Shown here: positions 21,901-33,809 of the stretch, in pieces
Numbering within the stretch: the first letter of the stretch is position 1
Layout: every line of letters begins with the position of its first letter
Assembly (NCBI GenBank): GCA_018697195.1
Contig: CM031870.1
Span: 4,560,497 to 4,624,496, forward strand
Direction: 5' to 3'
Length of the DNA stretch: 64,000 nucleotides
Origin: Certhia americana
Lineage: Eukaryota; Chordata; Aves; Passeriformes; Certhiidae
Program-made: the position numbers and the translations under genes
Notes under the pieces: generated by a model
Told to the model about the DNA's origin: nothing
Seen by the model: only the letters and a program-made list of their open reading frames with translations
Databases searched by the model: none

Positions 21901-23200
21901 AACTTCCACTAGGAAACTCTAGATATTTCATGAGAAATATGAGCGGAATCATCATTTTCACTGTTTTCTTTATTGCTTTAGTAGCTTTAGTTATTGTTTT
22001 AAAGGTCTACATTTAAAAATCCTTTAAAATCTGTTATTGTGCTAATTAATTAATATATGACATTTGAAAATAGGACAGAGCCTCTTATTCTGCTGAGTTC
22101 TGGTGCTTCAGTCAATAAGCACAGAAGTGAAATGAGTTTGTTCACTTGAGAGATGCAGCAAGTGATGTTTTAATGGTCTTGCACACTAATCTCTAAGAAC
22201 TTTATAGCTTCCTCTGAGCAAGTTCAGGAGTAACCTGTGCCAAACATCAATCAGATTTAAAACCCCATTATTTGCTAGAAGAAAAGAAACAGTTTTGTGT
22301 ATTGTGTAAGTGGTGCTATCATTTGTTTGGGTAGTACAATTAACCTTCAAAGGATCAATGCATCTAAAATGCATCTTAAAATCTTGAAAGGGTGGGGTTT
22401 CTGGACCTGGGGATGGCTGTGCATGAAGTTCAGATCTGATAATCACTAATCACACTCTCCATTACATATATTCTCCCTTTCTAAAAATGGAGGTTTCTGT
22501 CACTTTCATAAGCAATGTTTCCGCAATATCTTCAGTATCTTTTGCAGAAAGTGACACTTCCTTAAAAATCACAGCATTTTGTTCCAGAACGTGAAGAGAT
22601 TTTGTGCAATGTGCACTCAAATCTGAAGGCAGGTGTGAATGTACATGATGTTGGTGCGCTGGCATTTTTGACAAAAGGGCCAATTATGTTTGTTCTGAGA
22701 GAGATCATCTGGGTCAATCCTTAAAAGACAGAATGAAGCACTACATTTTGCTTCTGTGAAGTTCTTTGAGCTGAGCACTAGAGTTACAGATGATTTTGGC
22801 TTTGATCAAGTACCGATGTAAACAGTAGATTACATTTAGGAGACAAAAACTCATCACTGTGCTTGATTGTATTAAGATTAAAAACTTAATCATGGAAGAC
22901 ATGCTAGAATACAGTGACGATAGTACCACGTAGTTCTTGTAAGCAAAGTCATTCATCTTAACATGTTTGAGTGAAAAAAAAATCAATGTTTTCTGCATCT
23001 CCACATCAATATGTTGTAATGATTTTTCCTCACTGTTGTGGCAGCTTCATTATTTCAGTGGAAGTACCTTATATACACCAGCAAAGTATCATCTCTGATA
23101 ATCAGATTACATCCAGAGTCTTCCTAAGTTGATAAAGTTTTCTCTTATATTGTCATTCATACATATATAATACAAAATAAAGCTCCTTCAGTGCTCAGCT
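9986..23200 (+). other. Long AT-rich intron (inferred C7orf50), no gene recognised
   Basis: No exon of C7orf50 was recognised downstream of 9985; its conserved C-terminal part (WRFQKTRQTW region in human) is not visible and probably lies beyond the window. The stretch holds several A- or T-homopolymers (for example 11532-11544, 12176-12190, 13724-13741, 20679-20704). Open frames of up to 130 codons, such as 14632-15024, lack domains and splice context. At 22186-23004 the minus strand has three adjacent frames that could be GPER1 3' UTR or something else. Confidence 0.5.
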
Positions 23201-23425
23201 TTTAATAATCCTGTTCATAATTAAATATAAATCTGACTAAAACATATTCTTCTACATTAAAGTCTTGTCATAAAAACATTTTGAATATAAACTTTCAATA
23301 CTCAATAGAGCGATACAATATACATATACACACACACAAATGCACTTTTTTTCTGTTAGTAGCAAGCATTTTGTTCACTATTTGCACAACTTCACAGTCA
23401 TATGTTTTATACAACGGCCACTAAA
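23201..23425 (-). other. GPER1: Probable GPER1 3' untranslated region
   Basis: AT-rich sequence directly downstream of the GPER1 stop on the minus strand. A minus-strand ATTAAA (23201-23206 on the + strand as TTTAAT) is a candidate polyadenylation signal about 220 nt after the stop. The true end is not known; the 3' UTR could extend further left. Confidence 0.35.
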
Positions 23426-24499
23426 TCAGACTTCTGATTGCTCATTACTGTCAGGAATGACAGACGTTAAGGCAGCCTGACAGAAGCGATGCAGTGTTGA
23501 CATTTTTGTTTTCTGTTCAATGTACAGTCGCAATTTGTCTCTGAAGGTCTCCCCCAGAAAACTGTAAATCAAGGGGTTCAAGCAGCTATTAGAAAAAGCT
23601 GCTAGGTTCACAATATGTCCTGTTAAAGGATAATCATGCCTGAAGGATGGGCTGTTTGAAGAGACGGGCTCGCTTTTCCTCTGGAGAAGTTGGACGCTAA
23701 TGAAGACGTTTTCAGGGAGCCAGCAGATAAAGAAAACCAGGACAACAACAAAAATCATGCGCAGAGCCTTCTGTCGCCGCAGACGGAGACTCCTGTGCTT
23801 GTGTGCTTTTATAAGGACTCGAACAATTAATGAGTAACAAAGACCGATGATCACAAAGGGGATAATAAACCCCAGGGTTATCTCTAGCCACTGGATTTCT
23901 TTTACATCTGCAAAACAAAAATAAACCTCTCCGGTGTGTTGTAAGTGCACGGCTGTAAATGGGACTAGAGCTGCCGAAATGGATGCCATCCATATGAGCC
24001 CACAGCTCAGTCTAGCGTGCTGCATAGTGCGAAATAGGTTGGACCTCATTACTTTGGCCAGTGCTAGGTATCTGTCAAAGCTCATCCATGTCAGAAAGAA
24101 AATGCTGCTATACATGTTGATCTGAAGGAACAAAGACATAAAGGTACAAATGATGGTGATATCGTAATACTTCTCGTCAAGATTAAACACCTCAATGAGA
24201 GAATCAGCCACTAGAATGAGATCAGCCACTGCCAGGTTTATGAAGTAAAGGTCTGGGATTGTCATTTTTTCCCGAAAGCTAATGTTGACAACCAGTATCA
24301 GAATGTTTCCCACAAAACCAATAGGAAAAAGGAATATTGTGTAAAGACATGATAAGAAAAGGCCAATAACATATTGTTGGTGTTCTGATTTATCAGCTAA
24401 TCTAGAGGATATGCTTTCGTTACACAAATGGGATCCATTCAGGTTAAAAGTTGTGCTGTTACATATGACAGGTGATACTGAGGCAGAATAAGTTTCCAT
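23426..24499 (-). CDS. GPER1: GPER1, G protein-coupled estrogen receptor 1
   Basis: A class A receptor of 357 residues, near-identical to human GPER1 through the core ([40 protein letters not shown]). It mediates rapid estrogen signalling through Gs/Gi and EGFR transactivation. Visible motifs are N-glycosylation sites N14, N21 and N27, DRY at 142-144, disulfide Cys118-Cys195, CWLP at 259-262 and NPLIY at 308-312, with seven hydrophobic segments. I start at the ATG at 24499 (ACCATGG context). The upstream 12 in-frame codons begin with GTG and lie before a TTTTCTGCAG acceptor, so they are intronic. The protein ends NEQSEV. Human continues RFSSAV, a PDZ-binding tail. Here the Arg position is TGA, with Phe-Ser still readable after it. 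Full-length otherwise. Confidence 0.97.
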   Translation of the reverse strand: METYSASVSPVICNSTTFNLNGSHLCNESISSRLADKSEHQQYVIGLFLSCLYTIFLFPIGFVGNILILVVNISFREKMTIPDLYFINLAVADLILVADSLIEVFNLDEKYYDITIICTFMSLFLQINMYSSIFFLTWMSFDRYLALAKVMRSNLFRTMQHARLSCGLIWMASISAALVPFTAVHLQHTGEVYFCFADVKEIQWLEITLGFIIPFVIIGLCYSLIVRVLIKAHKHRSLRLRRQKALRMIFVVVLVFFICWLPENVFISVQLLQRKSEPVSSNSPSFRHDYPLTGHIVNLAAFSNSCLNPLIYSFLGETFRDKLRLYIEQKTKMSTLHRFCQAALTSVIPDSNEQSEV

Positions 24500-24526
24500 G
24501 GTTAAAATATCTGCAGAAAAGATATT
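24500..24526 (-). promoter_or_regulatory. GPER1: 3' splice acceptor before the GPER1 coding exon
   Basis: The minus strand reads TGCTAAT, a branch-point-like word, followed by ATCTTTTCTGCAG, with the exon starting at 24510. Only 11 nt of 5' UTR (24510-24500) sit in the coding exon, so one or more leader exons must lie at higher coordinates. No CpG island marks them. Confidence 0.7.
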
Positions 24527-25214
24527 AGCACTCACAGATTGGTGGCAATAGCAAAAAAATCAGATTTTGGGTTTGTTTCAACTGAATTCCTAGTAAGCAT
24601 TTTTGATTGGAATTGAAAAAGATACAGACTTTTGTATAGGAAATTAAAATGCTTTAAAAATCAGATTAACTAGACTTAAAACTGACTGAAATATAATACT
24701 ACAAATAGTGAATGTCTTAATTTGTTTTACAGGATACTATATACATTTTAAATAAGAGAATTTGCAGTTCCTGTATGTCTTAAGATCATGTAGGAATCTT
24801 TTTACCATGGTGGTACTTGGGTCTCTTTAATAAAAGCTTTTCAGCAACAGTGTTTCTTCATGCAAGTTGGAAGACCGTGGAATTTTAGCTCCATTTGTTT
24901 TCTTTTACTAATCAATGAACATCCTTGGACCTGCAATTTGCAAATGGAAAACGATTAATCTCATATTCCAGCACTGTTCCATGTGCCATTAGCTTCTGCT
25001 AATTTAAATCACAGCTGAGGTTGTAGGAAACATTATGCTCTAATATAAATGCAAAGGTTCACCTAAAAGAATTTAAATTTGTTCTAGATCAAAATACATT
25101 GTGAGGGCAGGTTGGTTAAAATTGGGTGTGCCCGTCAGGGGTTCAGTATTAGAAATTGAAGAAAGACAGAGAAATCAAAAGAATGAGTTTAACCCATTTA
25201 AAAACCCCTGGTAT

Positions 25215-25277
<63 letters not shown>

Positions 25278-28200
25278 ACACACATTCTATCAGCTTGTAA
25301 AGCTAATAAATAGCAGGGTCTGTGTCTGAGAAGGCAACAGAGATGAAAAGCAGTTGGTTCCTGCTGCTTTCAGTGGGAGGGAAGGGCAAATTTTAGAAAT
25401 GAAGGTAATACAAGCAGCATATTGATTTACACCAACATTATTATACTCAATTTGTTTCCCGTTGTGATTTTTTATGTTTCACTGACTTCCGGGTAGTAAT
25501 GGAAAATAACCAGTTATCAGATTTGTTTACTTCTAAATGTTGAATGTTATGCACTTGAAGCATTGCTAGAAGTTTATTTAAAAAAAGAAAGAGGCAAACA
25601 AAAGACACCCCAAAGAAATAAAACAGCAAGAAAATTACAAACCAGCCTGTTTTGTGTTAAGTTTTAAATATTTTGAATTGCTTTAATCTGCATCTTACTA
25701 TCAAACCACTGATTTTTATTTGTATGAAAATATATTTTAAAAATTATTTACCAGTAAAATTCATGCATATTTCCACATTTTAATGGCTTAAATCCTTCCA
25801 ATGTGCAGTCTGGGGGATGAAAGAGCAGACCACTAATGGAGTAGGAGTGTTAGAATAGTTTTAGTCAGAAATGCAGCTCTGAGTTTGCTTAAATGTATTA
25901 AAGTCATCAGAAAGAGCTAGAGATACTTAAATAAAGATATGGGTTCCAGAGCTTCGATTTCTTAATGAAACAGGCCTAAGTTCCCAGTACCTGTTCTTGT
26001 GTTTTGAATCATTTTAGAATTAGTGTAATTCTTCATGCTAAAATATCCATGTGAAATTACACTTATTAGAAGGTTCGGTGTTTGTTTCAAGCAGCTGTGG
26101 AGTCAGACATAAACTGTTTTCTTTATGTAACGGCCTTTTATTTGTGAATAAGGCAGTAAAATGGATTTAAATACAATAAAAGATAAGTTAACAGCCTGAG
26201 CAATTGATTTTAAAAGGTCCGTCTGTGGTCAGATTTTAATTACGTCTGAAAGGCCGCCAAAAGCCAAGCAACTAAAAGCATTACAGGTAACTATGCACTG
26301 TGAAACAGTTTATTTTACCTTAATTCCATTTCTCCCGAGCTGATTTTCCTCCAGACAGCAGCAGGCTGCTCCTTGCTGGGTGCACACGTAATGGATGTGC
26401 CAACTTCCACTGTCCTCTCGGTAAAAACTTGCATTTAGGTGTGCAGAGCTGCAGTGGATGCCACCTGTTGATGATTCAGCAGTAAAAACAAAAACCATAT
26501 AAAATTCTGTTCTGCTTTAAAACTTGTTAAATAAAGGATAGTTTACAAGAGCAAAATGCAGATCTTGCTGCATGTCCTTGGCAATAAAACAAGCTTTATA
26601 GATTCCCAGGGTTGTTCTAATTTGTGTGCAGTTGAAGTGCTGCTGAACAGCCTTATAAGGCTAGAATTAACCCTGTTTCTGCTGGTTTCTTTTTTACTGG
26701 AACTACTCAAACGGCTTTTCTCTTGTATTTGTCAGTTTTACTTCGCTAATGTTCATTGCACCCTCCTTTCTGCCTCTGGTGTTTTTTTAAGTTTTATAGT
26801 CCTTCAAATCTAGAGCTCAGCTGAACAATAATTAAGAGATTTACTTGCAAATTGCAATGAAGCATATTTTACATAGACACAAAACAATTATTACTGTTAT
26901 TTGTGCTATTTTTTAAAAGCCTCCGGGCAGTCTAGAGGGAAATATTTGATTGAAGACATCAAGCATCTGAGAAGGGTCTTTTGGTAAACAGATAAGATAA
27001 ATTTCAGTTTTCCTACCTTCAAGTCGATCCCATTTTGCCTGTTTGTATTTAAATTTTCAGGTATATGCTGTCATTCTCTTACTTCTTAGAATTGCTCAGC
27101 TCAAAATCACATGGATGAAATAAGATTACCCTACAGAGAATGAGGAGCCTCAGTTTTGCATGTAACACCAGTGTTGCAGGTGGAGTTTTGCATTTCATCT
27201 GCAGGGGGTAAAAAAACCTACTTGACGTTTCCAGTAACACCACCTACTGGTGGTCAGAATTCTTTGAACGGGAAAAAAGTCAAACCTTCCTCATAAAAGA
27301 GCAATATTTTATTTGTGGCAGTTGCTTTCTGTGATTATGTTGGTCTGACACCTGAACATTTAGGGCCATGGGTGGCTTTGCTGTACATAGATGCAGCTGG
27401 AATAAGATGAATGGGATCTCAGCATTTAGGACTTCAGGAAGACAGTGTGACAGTTTCAGAAGTGTGGAGTAAGCAATTAACATGTCATTATAATAGAGAT
27501 GTATGACACCAATTAGAGTGGTCAAATGTCTTTAGATTACAAAGGACCTCATCTGTAGGAAGGTAAAGAGAGGCTCTTTATGTGACTGGCTTTGGGAGCA
27601 AAACCCCGTTGCCTTCATTGGGGCAAATCGATTATTTGCTGGCTTTTCTGCAACACACTGTGCATAGGAACAGAGGATTTTTGCAGTTTTTAAACTTTAA
27701 AACTTTAAAAAAGTTTTTAAAGATGTTCTTGAATGATAGCTCTTCATAAATAGCTTTGGAATCAGTGATTATTTAGATCAAAAGAATGTTTGCGCAGATT
27801 GGTGCTGGTAACATTTTTCTGAACAGAAGATTTTCACTGTGCGTGGAATGGAGTGTTTTAATGCAGGATGATGAGGACAGAGCCTAAAGTGTTTTGCTTT
27901 GAGACGTGTACAAATACGATTTCATTGTAGGATTGAAATATTGTAAATGTTAGAAAAATCTTGTGATACCAGCTTTGAAGATCTTAATTATTTGCTGTCA
28001 TAAAAGAACAGGATTAAAAAGAGTCTTTTTTGCTGTTTGTTGATCATGTGGTTTTGCTGTAGTTAGTTCTGTCCTTCAGAGCTTCCACTGATCTTGCAAG
28101 GGCCTGAAGGATTTTTTACTTTTCTTCATGTGTAACATTCACTTCTGGGTGTCAGTTGTTTGTTATTGTGGGGGCCTGGATTTGATAATCAGCTGGTCAG

Positions 28201-29887
28201 TCTGTCCTTGCTTGTCTAGCTGTGAATATCAGCTGATTTACTATTAAAATATATAATTCTGAATTATAATTTTTCTTGTTTGAATTCATGATAAGAAATA
28301 TGTCACTTTCCCATACTTCTAGAGTTGTAAGGAAATTGTCTTTCAAAAGACCCATGAAGTAGCTGTTTTCTGTGCTGGAAGAACTGTGAAGCATAAGAGG
28401 TCATATTTAGTATTATGGTAATTTTGTATGTTATTATATTGTAATAATGGGTTCTGTATTTCTGTAAATATTTTATGAGATGATCGTGCAAATCCTCTGA
28501 ATCCTGTTTCCTTAAACAGATCACAGCATTTTCAGGCTCTTGTTTATGCAGTCAAATTATTGTTACTGATTAATCTGTCTTAATCTCACTGTTTGTCATT
28601 TCCATATTCCATAAATGCCTCAAAGTAATTTTAGCAGCTGCTGGACATTGTACTGTTCCTTTTTCCATGTCAGTTGCAGGTATTCCACAGGACTTTACAG
28701 TGACTGCCTTAATGATCCATGGTCACAGTTGTGACAGTATTGAGTCTTAAAGCTCCACCTGTCTTACTTTACTGTGACTGTTGCTGAGAACATGTGTCAA
28801 AGCAACTGGTGCAGTAGCATTTGTATAATTTCAGACCTCAGTAACCCAGAATTTGGAATTTTCCTGGTTTATTTTTATGTAGCACTCAATGTGTAAAGCT
28901 CTGTAAATATCTCAGTAAACATGTCTAACACCAGAGAGTCTTTCAGAAGCTTCAGTGCACCAAGAGGCTGAAATCTGGGCTATAATAGAAGATACTCTGT
29001 GTAATTTAGCAGACTTCAACATATGTGCCTGCTATTGTGCTGCTAAAAGGTGACAGCTGAGGAGAAAGAAAGTGGGAGGTGTGAGTTTGGAAGAGAGCAA
29101 CGTTGGGAAGTCTTCTGCATCACAGCTCTTGTGCCAGCACTCTGTGGCAGCCTCTCCAGCTGGATAAGTCCTCTAAAGATGCAAGAGACTCTTGGATTCT
29201 GTCAGGAGTGTGGAAGTGTTTTGGGTATGAAGATGTAGAGTCCTGGAGAAATTAGATCAGGGCAAGGGTATAGAAAGCTGAAAGAAAGTAAGGAACTGTA
29301 TTTCATGGAAGGGGGAGGAAGCATAAATTAAAATGGTTTTGGAATGCTTACACTGTAATATAACCATTTGCAGAAGAAAGATTTGTGTAAGAATCTCTAC
29401 TGGAACTAACTCTGGAGGAAATGCAGATGCTGTCATACTGTTCATGAGGTTTTCCAGGTAGACTGAGGTCCAAATTCTCTCTCACCTTTTTCAACCACTG
29501 AATGAAATCAGCACCCATTACCCTGCTCTAAAGCACCCTCATACTTTGTCCTGTCCAGCTTTAGTAGCAAATAATCCTTCTTGCAAAAAATCAGACTTAG
29601 TTTGAGCTGGAATTAATTGTTTTTGTGCTTTCAGAAAACCTTGGATGGAGTGTATTTTGTGTATTTAGGCTTTTCAGTTGCCAATAATTCTGAGAATGCA
29701 TTTTTCTTACTAAAAATAATTTTTAAAAGTTCAGCCTTTTCCTTTTGCAGGGGCAACACCCATTCAAACCCATTCAAACTATTCTGGTAAAACTTTTTTA
29801 TTTTTCTTAAAGCATATATTGCAAAACTCTTAAGGGATAATCTAAAAATTTCACTAAATGGGGCCACAAACTGTTGTCTAGTAAAAG
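24527..29887. other. Intronic/intergenic sequence, no gene recognised
   Basis: AT-rich sequence upstream of GPER1. It must hold GPER1 leader exon(s) if the acceptor at 24511 is used, but I could not place them. Apart from the TA microsatellite at 25.2 kb, no repeat or exon is identified. Confidence 0.45.
25216..25285. repeat. (TA)n microsatellite followed by (CA)n
   Basis: About 25 uninterrupted TA dinucleotides (to about 25268) are followed by an imperfect ACACACATACACACACA tract. Confidence 0.95.
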
Positions 29888-30003
29888 ATCACAGAATCCT
29901 AGAATGGTTTGGGTTGGAAGGGATCTTGAAGACCATCTAGATCCAAGCTCTCTGCCATGAGCAGGAACACCTTCCACTAAACCAGATTGCTCAAAGCCCT
30001 ATC
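29888..30003 (-). mobile_element. CR1 LINE 3' fragment
   Basis: The sequence begins CACAGAATCCTAGAATGG, then a TTTGGGTTGGAAGGGATCTTG-like stretch, and later CTCTGCCATGAGCAGGAACACC and ACTAAACCAGATTGCTCAAAGCCC. This is the widespread avian/reptilian CR1 3' end in reverse orientation, so the element lies on the minus strand with its 3' terminus at about 29888. It is 5'-truncated to about 115 bp, as is usual for CR1. Confidence 0.85.
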
Positions 30004-33000
30004 ATAACACTTCAGGCTCTATTCAAATGCTATTTAAAACTTTTTTGCAAAACATCAGTCATTTTCATTGTAGTGGCTGCGTCTGGCAGCCATTGAGTCA
30101 GTCCTTTGCTGGACACTTTGTACCATGGAAGTGAAATGCATTCTTTCATTCTATCCATTAGTGAATTTATTTGTCATGCAACATATAAGGTGGACACATT
30201 ATATAGAATACTTATTTTGGCTGAATTACTTGAGTTTTCACCCTGAACCAGATCTTCTGCAGGTACCTCAAAATCAAGGTAAATAATACTGGTGCCCTTT
30301 CAGTGGTCTGTAAGTTTAATATTAGAATGTAACTAAGGGCAGGCTTATGAAATACATGTCAGGATTTAGCAGCTTGAGTTGTGATTCAAGTGTGCACATC
30401 CAGTCTCTAGCTCAAATGTTGTTTGCAGTGGGATCAGATCAAGTTTGAGCCAGCTGGTTCCGTAATGATGAGTCCTGAGTTCTTTTCCAAAACATGTTAC
30501 CAACTCAGAAATTCAGGCTTTAACTTCAGCAGCCTGATCATTTCTCTTCTTCTACTGAACAAAGTGTTTTTTTCAAATGCAGACCAAAGTCGTGGAAGGA
30601 TACAAATATTACCAAGACAGAAGTAAAAGATTCTTCTTTGAACTTTCTAGTATATCCCTTCAGTTAATTTTGACAGCTTGCCTATAAAAATAAATGCTGT
30701 ATTTCTTCTGGAACATACTGTTCACAACTGGGTAAAGCCTGGGAGAAGTAAGGGTTCAACCAAGCTGCTGCTTGCATAAGGGAAAAAAATCTCAGAGCAT
30801 GGAGATTTTATTTTGTTCTTAAAAATATTCTTTGGATTATTAATTATTTTAAAATTATTACTTTTAATCTTAGCTAAAGCTGCTCTTTTCTCCCTCATAT
30901 CAGACGATATTAGAAGGATTTGGGGAAACTGCTTGTGTTCCTTCCCTGTTGCACATAGGGTGTTTGCTCTCATGTTCTAGCTGGATGCAAGTTGATTTTC
31001 TCTAGGATCACATGTTCATTGTCCCAAACTTTAGTGTAAGCTCTGACTTTATCAAGAATAATTCTTTGAGAACATTTCTGTATTGCTAAAATGTATACTC
31101 CTAACTATTTGAGTACTGTTTTGCATTTTTCAACCTCTTCCCTCCTGTTACCTTTGCTTTCTCATACTCAGTTGCAAAGTCTTTTCATTTCTGTACAGAG
31201 AGATTTCTTCATGGCAATATAACCAGCCATCCAGAAAGTACTCAGGTTTTTTCCACATGGACAGGGAGGAGATCAGAGTACATGTACTCACGTCTCACAG
31301 ATGGCAGCCAGGAGCTGTACCCAGGAGGGTTCACAGACGCACACACAGTCGTTCATTCTGACAAGGTGTACTCACTCTCAGATCCTACATCTGACATCTG
31401 TAGGTTCCTACAGGTTTTATTGTCTGTGACACTTGGGAATGGCTCTGCTCTAGCTGTGTACCCTGCTGAGAGTATCACGAAGCACCTTCGTGCCCTGCTC
31501 AACCTTGTTGCTCCTCACAGGTGTGTGAGGAGTACACACTGGCATTCACTCACCACCAGATCACTTTCCAGCTCCCAGCCAGCTGACTCTATTTTCTTTT
31601 AGGCACCTTTCAAAGTAATTCAGGAACTCAGAAACAACGCAATATTTATTCTTTCATCCTTAAATATAAAATGTATGGAAGCTGTAAATAAAGTAGAATC
31701 ATTTGCACATAATTCCCATACTACAAAATATCCTCCTTATCCACAGTGCAACTGAAACTCTGACTTTCTGAGCTGGGATAAACAGCTTGCATCTTCTGAA
31801 ATATTCTTTCACTCAGTCTGTCAGCTTTTTCACTGATGTACAGCTCTTAAAACTCATCTCTTCAGGCTTCTTTCTGCCAGGCTGATCTTTGGTCTGTTGT
31901 GTTTAATCTCCCTCTTCTCAGGTGCAAAACAAAACCTCTGATGCCATCTGAGAATTCCTTTCACAAGTATGAAATTGGCTCTTGTGTTCAAAGAGATGAT
32001 TCTTATCTACGTACTTCCTTTCTGACCACAATCTATAATGATCTGTTTATATGTAGAGTTCTTTAATTATCCATCTGTTCGTGCTGGCAGCAGAACAAAA
32101 TTGAACAGGGGAACAGGCTGACACAATGCAATGCCGACATCTTACCAGCTGATTTTTACATCTTGCGGAAATGTTGGGCCTTACAGTCATAGTGGGATTA
32201 CATATTGCCCTTTATTTGCATGTGATACAGTCATGGTTCATATGTTCCAGGATTTGGATGTCCAAGACTAGATCCATATCTCTAGATACTTGATCTGTAT
32301 TCTATATGATTATTATTCTTCCATTTCTGCACTTGGCTGTTGTCTTGTGGAAGATGTTCATCTTGATCAATCAGTTCCTGCTGTTCTCTCTTAGGCAGCC
32401 CATGCTGATTTACATCAGTTCCCCACAGAAATCTGGACCCCATCAGGAAGATCTTTTAAAGGATACAACTGCAAAAAACCCCTCTCAGTTCCTTTAGCAC
32501 CTGGGTTTCATACAAAGACACAGATTTAAGCATCAAAGTAGCTTTTTTCAGAGCTCTTCTCATCACAGTGCTGTATTTTTATAACTTTGCCATCTAAGTC
32601 TACGTCATTATCCAAGTTTTAGTAGAATTTTGTGCTTTTCGTGTTTCTGTTCTTTCCACCTTTGTGAGAAGAGAAGATAAAGCTGAAGTCAAATGCTTAA
32701 GGTGGCTCCTGGCCAGATTTGGTGGCAGTAACAATGTGCTCAAAGCAAGCATGTACAGCTTTGCACCTACATCTCAACCTGCATCAGCTATTGGTCCTGC
32801 AGGGCTTCATCCAAACTCCTGCACCACAGCTGTTCTATTCCAATTCAGATTTTTTTCTCTTTTTGCACCATTTACCCCTTATCTCTCATTTAAATGTACA
32901 ACGCTTCTATCTTGTCTGCAGCAGAGCCTTGATTCCAGTTAGGAACTGCAGCTTGGATTGTTTACCTTCTTAAAAATACACCTCAGTTCTACTGTTCTGG

Positions 33001-33809
33001 GCTGGCTTTTCTCTGTTTTTCAGTTATTCTATTACTGAATGTGACTCTTCCAACGACTTCATACTTCTGAATGAACTCATCAGGAATGGCTTAAATCAAT
33101 AATTGCTGTAAGTCTAAATGCAAAGTGGAAGCTGAGAGTACATTAACAAAAAGCTTTCATTCTTGCACAGAGTTTTAATTAGCCATCCTGTTGATCTTTC
33201 CAGTTCAGTGCCTCACAAAGGACCCAAAGGCTTTCCTTTATAGACCTGTGTTTCCATTAATTTGATTTCTCTTTCTTATTTTGGCACAGGAATTCAGACA
33301 AAAACTTCACTGCTGCTGCCACTGGAATTACATATACCAGTGTTATAGAAATAAGCAGTTTGAAGGGTAAGAAGTCAAAGGAGGAGGCACACCTGAGAAA
33401 ATGCTCTGACTGGATTCTGACCTTTGTTCAAAGATGCTCTTTGACACATTTTTGTTTGCAGCTCTGCTAGGGCATTGATATTATTGCAGAAGCACAGTTT
33501 AATGGCAACAGTACTCATCTCTCTACCTGGCTTTGAAGCAATGCTTGCTGAAAAACAGATGATTTAAATATATATGTATATATGAAAAAAACCCCCAAAC
33601 AGTCCCAGACCCTGGAAGCTTTCTCACAGATCACTGTAAGTACTAGAACTGACCATCTTTTTTCTTTCAGTACTGCTAGCTGTAAGATGGGCCAAGTTTG
33701 GGTTCTAAAGAAGGAACAATTGCCCTTTTTTTTTTAAGAAGTAAAAAACCAAACCAAAACCCACAAGCTTAAAGCTAAGTGGATTGACAATTGTTTAGAA
33801 GAGCAAGTA
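30004..33809. other. Intronic/intergenic sequence, no gene recognised
   Basis: A slightly GC-richer block at about 31250-31600 carries a 106-codon + strand frame without recognisable features. The rest is AT-rich. The 3' UTR of the receptor at 33810 probably occupies some of the right end. Confidence 0.4.

Noticed and set aside
21940..22016. 25-residue hydrophobic micro-frame (MSGIIIFTVFF...)
   Set aside because: Looks like a single membrane helix, but T-rich DNA gives such frames by chance and nothing supports translation.
23712..23993. Alternative frames inside GPER1
   Set aside because: Shadow frames of a highly conserved coding exon; the same applies to 33810-34826 and 52890-53894.
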